A DNA stretch of 64,000 bases from Candidatus Avelusimicrobium stercoris (GTDB lineage Bacteria; Elusimicrobiota; Elusimicrobia; Elusimicrobiales; Elusimicrobiaceae): the NCBI GenBank assembly GCA_002432025.1, contig DJFE01000037.1:62001-126000 (forward strand). Direction: 5' to 3'. Shown one piece after another: positions 16,709 to 23,148 of this stretch (position 1 is the stretch's first letter; every line of letters begins with the position of its first letter). The translations under genes and the position numbers were made by a program. Under the pieces are notes generated by a model. It saw only the letters and a program-made list of their open reading frames with translations, was not told the origin of the DNA and made no database searches.

Positions 16709-17554
16709 TTATTCTCCCTGATTTTTGGCGCGCAAATACTCCAAATCTGCCCGTAAAAGTTTGTTTTTATGGGTCATTTCGTCCAGTTCGTTTTCTTTTT
16801 TACGCAAGGCGGCTTTGCAATCTTCCTGTACGTTACCCAATTGGCGGCGCAACAGGTTTTGTTCCGCCCGCAAATCGTCATTTTCTTTCATTAAAGAAAG
16901 GGCCACTTTTTCATTTTCTTTGTTGTGGGCAGACAATTCTTTTATTCTTCTGCCAAAATTTTCCTCTTTGGCTTTGAGGGCCTTTTCAAGTTTCGTGTTT
17001 TCTTTATGCAGCGCATTTATAGTTATTTCCGCCTGCTGAATTTCCGGTGTCACGTCTTCTTTCAAGTGCTTTCCCAATTCCAACACTAATTTTTTTGTTT
17101 TTTCACATTCTTCTTCATACTTCTTGGTAAAATCAGGGCCGTTCAAATTACCCGTAAAGATAAGTGCAATAAGACAGCACACCCCAAACAACGCCAGTCC
17201 TACAATACCAAGTGATACTAAAATAGATATTCCCATATTATCTCCATTATTATCCATACTTAAAAACTTAAAAAGTGGTACGCTATTTGCGCCAAGAAAA
17301 GTATTATTAAAATACCATACCACCAAAAGAGGGACGAAACCAAAATATCCAACAAGAGCGGCCAGCCCGCTGGCAACTAAATTTCTGCCAGTATGAAAAT
17401 CAACTCCGGAGATTTTTCCTGTTTGTAAGAAATTTGCCCGCTCCTCTATAATATCCTGTATCTCCTTATCGGTTAATCCTTTGGCGGGTTCTTTCTTTTT
17501 GTCTGGTCCGGCACTATTATTTTGAGCCGGATTATTTGTTTTTTCTTCTTCCAT
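16709..17554 (-). CDS. Two-TM coiled-coil membrane protein, function unknown
   Basis: 281 residues. Charged N-terminal tail (1-55), first membrane segment about 57-85 (NLVASGLAALVGYFGFVPLL), second about 106-130 (ISILVSLGIVGLALFGVCCL), then a long charged heptad-like region from about 140 to the end that should form a coiled coil. With both termini long and charged, the coiled coil probably lies in the cytoplasm. It sits between the ClpX-like ATPase gene (14 bases) and the amidohydrolase-like gene (1 base). A plausible role is a membrane scaffold for those soluble partners. No family recognised. Confidence 0.6.
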   Translation of the reverse strand: MEEEKTNNPAQNNSAGPDKKKEPAKGLTDKEIQDIIEERANFLQTGKISGVDFHTGRNLVASGLAALVGYFGFVPLLVVWYFNNTFLGANSVPLFKFLSMDNNGDNMGISILVSLGIVGLALFGVCCLIALIFTGNLNGPDFTKKYEEECEKTKKLVLELGKHLKEDVTPEIQQAEITINALHKENTKLEKALKAKEENFGRRIKELSAHNKENEKVALSLMKENDDLRAEQNLLRRQLGNVQEDCKAALRKKENELDEMTHKNKLLRADLEYLRAKNQGE

Positions 17555-17568
17555 AAGCCTTGCTCCTC

Positions 17569-18945
17569 TTATAGTTCAATTTGCACGCTCTGCTGTAAAA
17601 ACTGCTCTTGGAACAGCCGCCCCACCTGCTGTTGAAGTCCGCGTGCGCCCAAGCGGCGTTCATAGGCGGCATTGACCATTTGTTCCACCAATTCCGGCAG
17701 GAGTTCCTGTTGGCTTTTGAGTAAGTCTTTGTATTGCTGAAAAGGCCCGTGGTAAGGGTTTAGCAAAATGCGGCGCAGTTCGTCTTTTTCCAGCCCGCTT
17801 AACTGCACCAAATAGGTAAACCGCCCCATTAACTCCGGTACCATGCCCGCTTGTATATAGTCATCCACTGTCAGCGTTTTGCCATATACCGCGGGCGCTT
17901 TGGTAAAACCGATGTCTTTTCCGGCGTCGTGGCGCACCAGCAGGTTTTCAAACGCGCCGCCCACCACAAACAGCACTTGGCTGATGTCAACCTCTGTCGT
18001 CGTCCGCCCAAAAAGCCGCTGTTCCAAAAACACCGTTTTGGCTTCCAAAAGTCGCAAAAATTCCATTTGGACATTGGTGCTTGATACCCCCCAGCGCTCC
18101 GTATTGGCGCGGAGTTTGTCTATTTCGTCCACAAACACAATAGCAACCGGCAGTTTCCCCTTTTCTTTGCATTGGGATAACAACGGAGTGAGGATATCGC
18201 TTACATTTAACCCCGAATATCCTGTTTGCGTGTATTGGCTGGCGTCCGCGTGGATAAACGGAATGTTGAGTATTTTGGCTAAACATTGGCACAGATATGT
18301 TTTGCCACACCCCGTCGGCCCGCTGATAAAAATGTTGCTTTTGGTAAATGTTTCGCCTTTTTTGGCACGCGCGCATTTGGCCAGATGTTCAAACACGCCC
18401 GCCACTAGTTGCTTTTTAGCCTCCTCTTGCCCAATAACATATTTGTTTAATTCTTTTAATACACGAAGCGGGCTAAATATCCGCTTTTTAATGGGCAGTT
18501 TGCGGGCTTTTGCCGGGACAGACAGGAAATTATATTTTAAATCTATGGTCCCTCCTACCACTCCAAATATCCTTTCGGTAAATAGGGCACTGTCGCGGTC
18601 CAATAAAATACGCATAGTTTCCGTGCGCGTGCCGATAATTTGCGCATCTTGCAAAAGAGTCGTAATTTTATAGAGCGGGACAGACACGAGCCGCAAGGTA
18701 TCCAGTGCCGATACCCGCAACAGCAAAAACACTTCCACCGCGGATAATTTATGCTTTTGGATAAACTGCACCAAGGGGAATTTTGCGCCGTCCGAGTGCA
18801 ACAGGCGGGCGTGTATTTTGGCAAACCGCTCCTTATACGAGGCCTCTTTGGTGGCAGGCCCGTAAAAATCGTTCCAAGTAATAATATCTTCCACCATTTG
18901 GGAACGGGAGGCATATTTGTTTATTTTTTTCTGTTTCTTTTCCAT
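17569..18945 (-). CDS. ClpX-like AAA+ ATPase with a novel N-terminal domain
   Basis: 458 residues. Residues 1-155 replace the ClpX zinc domain with a helical region of unknown type. From NKYVIGQEEAK (167-177) it follows ClpX: Walker A GPTGCGKT (209-216), pore-loop GYSG (242-245, ClpX GYVG), Walker B IVFVDE (269-274), sensor region LFVVGGAF (325-332), IGF (345-347) in the loop where ClpX docks ClpP, PELMGRF (370-376) and the sensor-2 GAR (433-435). So it should be an active unfoldase, and the IGF suggests it may dock a ClpP-like peptidase, though none is encoded in the operon. HslU is a less likely relative. 9 bases after the 76-78-aa gene. Confidence 0.8.
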   Translation of the reverse strand: MEKKQKKINKYASRSQMVEDIITWNDFYGPATKEASYKERFAKIHARLLHSDGAKFPLVQFIQKHKLSAVEVFLLLRVSALDTLRLVSVPLYKITTLLQDAQIIGTRTETMRILLDRDSALFTERIFGVVGGTIDLKYNFLSVPAKARKLPIKKRIFSPLRVLKELNKYVIGQEEAKKQLVAGVFEHLAKCARAKKGETFTKSNIFISGPTGCGKTYLCQCLAKILNIPFIHADASQYTQTGYSGLNVSDILTPLLSQCKEKGKLPVAIVFVDEIDKLRANTERWGVSSTNVQMEFLRLLEAKTVFLEQRLFGRTTTEVDISQVLFVVGGAFENLLVRHDAGKDIGFTKAPAVYGKTLTVDDYIQAGMVPELMGRFTYLVQLSGLEKDELRRILLNPYHGPFQQYKDLLKSQQELLPELVEQMVNAAYERRLGARGLQQQVGRLFQEQFLQQSVQIEL

Positions 18946-18954
18946 AGTTTCCCC

Positions 18955-19191
18955 TTAATAACTGTAAATTAAATTTTCATTATGTCCGTAAGTGCAGGGG
19001 TTGTGTGTACCCACTACTGGTTTATGTTTGGCCCACGCAGCCATATAGGCCTTTCTTGATACATATACTTTTTGCATAAAAACTCCCGATTCGTTTCTGA
19101 TGAGATCGGTGGTAAAAAAGAACCCATCGTCTCCAATGGGTTCTATATTATAAACAAATCGTTCTAGTTCCCATCGTTCAAGCATTAGCAC
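18955..19191 (-). CDS. Small hypothetical protein, 76-78 aa
   Basis: Two starts are possible: GTG at 19191 or ATG at 19185. AAGG lies five bases before the ATG, which favours 19185 (76 residues). The protein is acidic-aromatic and soluble (ERWELERFVYNIEPIGDDGF...; ending NENLIYSY), without known motifs. It is 9 bases upstream of the AAA+ ATPase gene and so belongs to the same operon; it could be an adaptor or regulator of the ATPase, but nothing in the sequence proves that. Confidence 0.6.
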   Translation of the reverse strand: MLMLERWELERFVYNIEPIGDDGFFFTTDLIRNESGVFMQKVYVSRKAYMAAWAKHKPVVGTHNPCTYGHNENLIYSY

Positions 19192-19269
19192 CTTGCCTTA
19201 GCAGGTTGCTGTGTAGTCCTAGGGCTTGTCCCTCGTACACTCTAAATGGATGCGTTACTTATCTTTTGT

Positions 19270-19352
19270 TTCCTATAAAACCTCTCCTTGCGTCAAGCCG
19301 CCTGCCTGTAGGATTGACAGGCGGCCCCCACTACTACAGGTTAGTGGAATAG
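19270..19352. other. Structured element A
   Basis: Contains ACTACAGGTTAGTGGAATAG (19333-19352), 19 of 20 identical to element B at 20974-20993, preceded by a GCCGCCTG/CAGGCGGC hairpin as in B. In the operon transcript (minus strand) it would lie between the 44-aa and 76-78-aa genes, so it is inverted relative to transcription when compared with B, C and D. TTCC/GGAA and AACC/GGTT pairings can close it. Confidence 0.5.
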
Positions 19353-19487
19353 TTAATAAAAATTTCCGCGATCATCACTCAACGGTTCAAATCGGTTATA
19401 AAGAGAAGAGGACTGATTCTCCGGCCGCGGGCACACCGCTTGGTACGCATAATGATTGTAAATAAGACTCCGTCTTTTTGGGCTCAT
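19353..19487 (-). CDS. 44-aa peptide gene at the head of the AAA+ operon
   Basis: ATG at 19485-19487, preceded at six bases by AGAGAGG, a good ribosome site, and open to TAA at 19353. The peptide starts MSPKRRSLIYNHYAYQAV and ends DDRGNFY; basic at the N-terminus, acidic at the C-terminus, no membrane segment. It is the first ORF after the operon promoter. It may be a real small protein or a leader peptide. No family recognised. Confidence 0.55.
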   Translation of the reverse strand: MSPKRRSLIYNHYAYQAVCPRPENQSSSLYNRFEPLSDDRGNFY

Positions 19488-19695
19488 ATTGCACCTCTCT
19501 TTATATTTTTTTCAAATAACGTCTTTTATATGTCGCTAAAATCCATTTTTAGGGAATAAAACACCCCGACTGTGATTTTTAACAACAACCCAGCCATTAA
19601 CCTTTCTAAACAATGCGGAAAATTTAGCGGTGGGATTGCCGTTGCGTTCGCGCCAACAGGTACAAACCCGGACCAAAACAAAAATAAGGTTAATT

Positions 19696-19709
19696 TTATA
19701 AAAACGACA
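19696..19709 (-). promoter_or_regulatory. Putative WYL-regulator operator in the AAA+ operon leader
   Basis: TGTCGTTTTTATAA on the minus strand, a perfect 14-bp match to 20773-20786 in front of the WYL gene; a 12-bp match (TGTCGTTTTTAT) lies at 19799-19810. It lies about 30 bases downstream of the expected transcription start of the AAA+ operon. Confidence 0.55.
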
Positions 19710-19743
19710 CTAAAAAGCCGTTTTCTATCTTTCTTATAAATAT

Positions 19744-19772
19744 ATTATAGCATTTAAAACCGTCCCTGTCAA
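19744..19772 (-). promoter_or_regulatory. Near-consensus promoter of the AAA+ operon
   Basis: On the minus strand, TTGACA (19767-19772), a 17-base spacer and TATAAT (19744-19749): a perfect consensus sigma70-type promoter. Transcription would start near 19737 and run 250 bases to the 44-aa gene. The rest of 19488-19806 holds the operator and no other gene. Confidence 0.8.
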
Positions 19773-19806
19773 TGGGCGATTTATTTACGCTACAATAATG
19801 TCGTTT

Positions 19807-20742
19807 TTATGAATTTATTTGTGCTTTTGGGGGTAAAACAGGGGTTTTGGCAGATAAATCGTGGTTTTGAGGCTCGCTTTCAGCCGGATTTTGCGGCACC
19901 GAGGGCGCGTTTTGCAGCAAATTAGGCACACTTTGCGGCGCTGTTTTTTCCGCCTGCTCCGACGGAGCCAGGGCCGCGGTTGCCGGGAATTGCTCCATTT
20001 TTTGCTTTTGCGACATTAATACGTCATTGGCTTGTTTTTTGGCCAATAACACCTGCTTTTGTATATCTTGGTTCAGCCAGGTGTGAGCCATTTTCCAGAT
20101 AGGCCAAAGAGCAAAAGGAATAGGCGTAAACTCGTCAGGCACATAGGAGCCGGGGTTAAATAACTGTTCGCACGCGCTGATTTCGTCCAACGCATAGCGG
20201 CTTATTTCACCCGAAGCGTTCATACTCACCACATACCAGCGGCCTAAAATCTGCCATAACTGGTAGGGGCGAATGGTTAAACTGCGCTTTTTGGGCAGGG
20301 TAATGCGCAAGAATTGGTGCTTTTCGCACGCATTATATGCTGTTTTACTCATTAGTCCAAAAGACGGAGCAAATTCTTCCGAGGTGGCAAAGGTGCAACT
20401 TACAAATGGAGTAGGGACAAATAAGGAGGTAACCTCTTGCGTGGTAGGGCGGAAATCTACCCCGCATTGCTGGGCCACTTCAAACGCGGTTACTTGCAAC
20501 GCGGCACGCATAGGAGAAACCTTAATTTGTTTACAGGAAAAACCGTCCACAAATGTATAAACGCTCTGTTTAGGGGACACAACCGGCACACCGGCCTCTT
20601 GCATCAGGCGTAAATCCCGCTGCAAAGTGCGTTTAGATACCCCTAATTTTTCCACTAATCCAGGCATATTTACCGCGCCTTGTTCTAAAAGCGCCAAAAT
20701 ATCGGCCATACGTTTCGTTTTGCTGACGATTTCCTTTGACAT
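19807..20742 (-). CDS. HTH-WYL transcriptional regulator
   Basis: 311 residues from ATG 20740-20742 (MSKEIVSKTKRMADI). Residues 1-60 are a winged HTH (MPGLVEKLGVSKRTLQRDLRLMQEAGVPV); residues about 145-205 form a WYL-type domain (RSLTIRPYQLWQILGRWYVVSMN) that in relatives binds nucleotides or DNA ends. The last 80 residues are an unusual Gln/Pro/Ala-rich, probably disordered tail. WYL regulators often control phage-defence genes. A 14-bp sequence before its own promoter recurs in the adjacent operon leader, so it likely represses both itself and its neighbours. The start is leaderless: TATAAT ends six bases before the ATG. Confidence 0.85.
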   Translation of the reverse strand: MSKEIVSKTKRMADILALLEQGAVNMPGLVEKLGVSKRTLQRDLRLMQEAGVPVVSPKQSVYTFVDGFSCKQIKVSPMRAALQVTAFEVAQQCGVDFRPTTQEVTSLFVPTPFVSCTFATSEEFAPSFGLMSKTAYNACEKHQFLRITLPKKRSLTIRPYQLWQILGRWYVVSMNASGEISRYALDEISACEQLFNPGSYVPDEFTPIPFALWPIWKMAHTWLNQDIQKQVLLAKKQANDVLMSQKQKMEQFPATAALAPSEQAEKTAPQSVPNLLQNAPSVPQNPAESEPQNHDLSAKTPVLPPKAQINS

Positions 20743-20748
20743 ATGAAT

Positions 20749-20786
20749 ATTATAGCATTTTTGCCTTTTTAATGTCGTTTTTATAA
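20749..20786 (-). promoter_or_regulatory. WYL gene promoter and overlapping operator
   Basis: Minus-strand TATAAT (20749-20754) lies six bases from the ATG. TGTCGTTTTTATAA (20773-20786, plus strand) covers the -35 position and lies 7 bases before the divergent rmuC -35, so one bound repressor could affect both directions. Confidence 0.6.
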
Positions 20787-20792
20787 AGTGGC

Positions 20793-20821
20793 TAGACAAA
20801 AACCTCCAAAAATTCTATATT
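20793..20821 (+). promoter_or_regulatory. Promoter of the rmuC operon
   Basis: TAGACA (20793-20798), 17-base spacer, TATATT (20816-20821). The start near 20828 gives a 265-base leader that contains structured element B. Confidence 0.6.
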
Positions 20822-20849
20822 AGTAAAAGATAATTGAGATTATCAAGGA

Positions 20850-21017
20850 AGCGCAGGTCCGGCCTGCGCATAGCCGGGCAACGGGTGTAAAAACACGTTG
20901 TGAGGCATATTCCACTCCAAGATAGTCGTTTGATTTGCCTGTTTCCGCAAGGGGACAGGTAGCGGCGCCTATTACTACGGGTTAGTGGAATAGCTCAGGG
21001 TAATACGCCGCTTTTTT
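20850..21017 (+). ncRNA. Structured leader element B upstream of rmuC
   Basis: Three strong hairpins are visible: GCGCAGG/CCTGCGC with loop TCCGG; CAACG-GTGT/ACAC-GTTG with loop AAAA; and CCTGTTTCC/GGGGACAGG closed by a GCAA tetraloop. ATTCCACT (20909-20916) pairs with AGTGGAAT (20984-20991) to close the core, and AGCGGCG pairs with a late CGCCGCT followed by Ts, which could be a terminator. Shares CACTCCAA with element C, ATAGTCGT with D and a 20-base block with A. It could be a cis-regulatory leader or an independent RNA. Confidence 0.6.
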
Positions 21018-21091
21018 ATGCTCAAAAAGCCTCTTTTCCCTGAACTCAAACCATTAATATAAATCGCAAACAAATGTATTAGGAGAAACAT

Positions 21092-22573
21092 ATGGAAACA
21101 ATAGCATTAATTGCAATGCTTGGTGCAGGTGTGGGGGCGTTAGTAGCGTGGCTACTCAAAAAGCCGAAAACGGATGAAGCCGTCCTCTTTAAAGCAAGCA
21201 AATATGAGGAGTTGGAAACCTCCTTAAAAAGTACGGCGGAACAATTACGCTCCGCCCAAAACGAACTGGCCCAAAGCCAAAAAGCAGCGGGGCGGGCCGA
21301 CGAATTAGCGCGCACCAACGAGGAACAAAAAAACAAGTTGGACGACTTAACCCAAAAACTGGAAGACGCCAACGCCAAGTTAAAAACAGCCGAACAGGAA
21401 CAAATTAAAGTGCGGGAACAAAAAGAGGCCTTGGAAAAAGCACAGGCGGAGCAAGAAAAGAATCTGCGCCAACTGATGAGCGAGCAAGAAAAAAAGTTTA
21501 GCGCCTTGCAAGAAAAATCTCAAAGCGAATTTAGCCGTATGGCGGCGGAATCTGTCGGCGCGTTAAAAAAACAGGCCGAAGAGGCCCTCTCCAAATCCCG
21601 TAGTGAACTGCAAACCCAAAACGCCGGCTTACTTACTCCCTTAACGGAAACTATGAACCGCTTTAACGGCACCTTAAACCAATTTAAGGATAGCAGTATT
21701 TCCCGCCACGAAGAATTAAAAAATGCGCTTTCCAAAACCTTGGAAATGAACGAAACCTTGTCCAAGGAAGCCGAGAACTTAACCAATGCATTAAAAGCGC
21801 CCAAAACACAAGGTTGTTGGGGCGAACTGACCTTGGAAGAAGTGCTGACTTCCGCAGGTTTCCAAGAGGGCCGCGAATACGACAAACAAGTATGCTTTAA
21901 GGGCGAAAATAACGAGCGCCAACTGCCAGACTTTATCGTCCATTTGCCGGGGGACAGACATATTATTATTGACTCCAAAATGTCTATTAACAGTTATGTA
22001 GATTGGAGCAACGCCACGAACGAAGCAGACCGCGCGCAATTTTTGAAACAGCACCTCTCTGCCATCCGCAAACATATTGACGAACTTTCCGCCAAAGACT
22101 ATCAGGCAAAACTCCTCAAAAACGGTTTGGAGTTTGTGTTTATGTTTATCCCGATTGAATATGCCTACTTTGCGGCATTAAAGGCGGATAAAGACTTAAA
22201 CGCGTATGCCAAATCTAAAAAAGTGGCTATCGTAACGCCGTCTAACCTGTTTTCCGTTATGCAGGTGGTGGAACAACTGTGGCGGGTGGAACGCACCAGC
22301 AAGAGGTTGGACGAAATCCTAAAAATAGGGGCAGATATGCACACCCGGGTACTTCGCTTTTTGGAGCGTATGGACGGGATTAAAAACGCCTTAAACTCGG
22401 CTGATAAAGCCTATGAAGATGCCAATACGGCTCTGCAAGGCAAGCAAGGCATCGTTCGGGCGGCGGAGCATTTGGAAAGGCTGGGCATTAATCACAAAAA
22501 CTCTGTAAAACCTTATTTAGAGGACGAAACGACTGCCGTAGCCTTACCGGACGCCCCCAAGAGCGAGGATTAA
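21092..22573 (+). CDS. rmuC: RmuC family DNA recombination protein
   Basis: 493 residues. N-terminal membrane segment (about 2-20), a long coiled coil (about 30-165), then the conserved RmuC nuclease-like domain: GCWGELTLEEVLTSAGF (about 242-258), DFIVHLPGDRHIIIDSKMS (about 282-300) and FMFIPIEYAY (about 349). The D-x-K arrangement (DSK) fits the PD-(D/E)xK fold proposed for RmuC. E. coli RmuC limits inversions at short inverted repeats, and RmuC-like proteins occur in defence islands. Here it is divergent from the WYL regulator and followed after 1 base by a small membrane protein, so it may be cargo rather than the housekeeping copy. AGGAGAAACAT precedes the ATG. Confidence 0.9.
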   Translation: METIALIAMLGAGVGALVAWLLKKPKTDEAVLFKASKYEELETSLKSTAEQLRSAQNELAQSQKAAGRADELARTNEEQKNKLDDLTQKLEDANAKLKTAEQEQIKVREQKEALEKAQAEQEKNLRQLMSEQEKKFSALQEKSQSEFSRMAAESVGALKKQAEEALSKSRSELQTQNAGLLTPLTETMNRFNGTLNQFKDSSISRHEELKNALSKTLEMNETLSKEAENLTNALKAPKTQGCWGELTLEEVLTSAGFQEGREYDKQVCFKGENNERQLPDFIVHLPGDRHIIIDSKMSINSYVDWSNATNEADRAQFLKQHLSAIRKHIDELSAKDYQAKLLKNGLEFVFMFIPIEYAYFAALKADKDLNAYAKSKKVAIVTPSNLFSVMQVVEQLWRVERTSKRLDEILKIGADMHTRVLRFLERMDGIKNALNSADKAYEDANTALQGKQGIVRAAEHLERLGINHKNSVKPYLEDETTAVALPDAPKSED

Positions 22574-22574
22574 T

Positions 22575-23087
22575 ATGGCAAATATTTGGTTATGGTGTTT
22601 AGGCGGTTTTGCTATCGGTGTGGGAGCAATGTTTTTGTCAAGAAAATATTGGGTCAAACAACCCGCGTGGGAAGAGTATCTGCAAATGCAAAGTGATAAT
22701 TACACACTGAAATGTAATTTGGATAAAGCCAAAAAAGATATGGCCTTTATGCTGGCCCACGCGGAGCCACGTCCTACCGCTAATACTGGCGAAACGCAAG
22801 GCCAACAGAGTGCTCCCGTGGACAGCGGGAAAGATAACGGGGAAAAGGGTTCTGCACGGCAAATTTCGCCCTACGGCGAAGTGTTGCTACTGCAACAAGA
22901 GTGGGCAGCCTTCAAGCAGGAACAAAAAGAGGAAATGAAGGATTTTCAAGACAAAGTGAAGTGTGATTTGCGCTATTTGAGAGAAAGTATAACTTCTGCG
23001 CAAACGCCCACACTTCCCCCACCGGCAGTCCGAACCCCGCGTATCAAAAAGTACCGCCCGCCGTTTATCCACTGCGGTAAAAAATAA
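22575..23087 (+). CDS. Small N-terminally membrane-anchored protein
   Basis: 170 residues beginning with a membrane segment (IWLWCLGGFAIGVGAMFL, about 4-21), followed by a charged helical region, a polar low-complexity stretch (about 70-100), a short coiled coil and a Pro-rich basic tail. Start one base after the rmuC stop, so translationally coupled. N-terminal topology copies that of RmuC, so both may sit on the inner membrane. No family recognised. Confidence 0.6.
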   Translation: MANIWLWCLGGFAIGVGAMFLSRKYWVKQPAWEEYLQMQSDNYTLKCNLDKAKKDMAFMLAHAEPRPTANTGETQGQQSAPVDSGKDNGEKGSARQISPYGEVLLLQQEWAAFKQEQKEEMKDFQDKVKCDLRYLRESITSAQTPTLPPPAVRTPRIKKYRPPFIHCGKK

Positions 23088-23092
23088 AGTTC

Positions 23093-23135
23093 AAAACTCC
23101 CCTAGGCACACGAACACCTCCTAGGGGAGTTTTAT
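23093..23135. terminator. Bidirectional terminator between rmuC operon and res
   Basis: Fourteen-pair stem AAAACTCCCCTAGG/CCTAGGGGAGTTTT with a 13-base loop, able to end transcripts from both sides. Confidence 0.9.
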
Positions 23136-23148
23136 ACATTTACAGTTT

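Larger units (their letters stand above)
14903..19487 (-). other. Unrecognised AAA+/amidohydrolase operon (candidate new system)
   Basis: Genes in transcription order: 44-aa peptide, 76-78-aa protein, ClpX-like AAA+ ATPase, two-TM coiled-coil protein, amidohydrolase-like fusion, DUF2442-like protein. Intergenic distances from the second gene on are 9, 14, 1 and -4 bases. A near-consensus promoter lies at 19744-19772 (minus), with a likely WYL-regulator operator in the leader. The location in a defence-like island, a WYL regulator and a membrane-anchored partner suggest an anti-phage or stress system, but no member is diagnostic. Confidence 0.6.

Noticed and set aside
19226..19465. 79-residue plus-strand frame near element A
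   Set aside because: No ribosome site, covers the structured element and the 44-aa gene on the other strand; composition is not protein-like.
19333..20993. Elements A/B as integron attC sites because of GTTAGTG
   Set aside because: The core GTTRRRY is not matched, no integron integrase is present, and the shared block extends well beyond an attC core.
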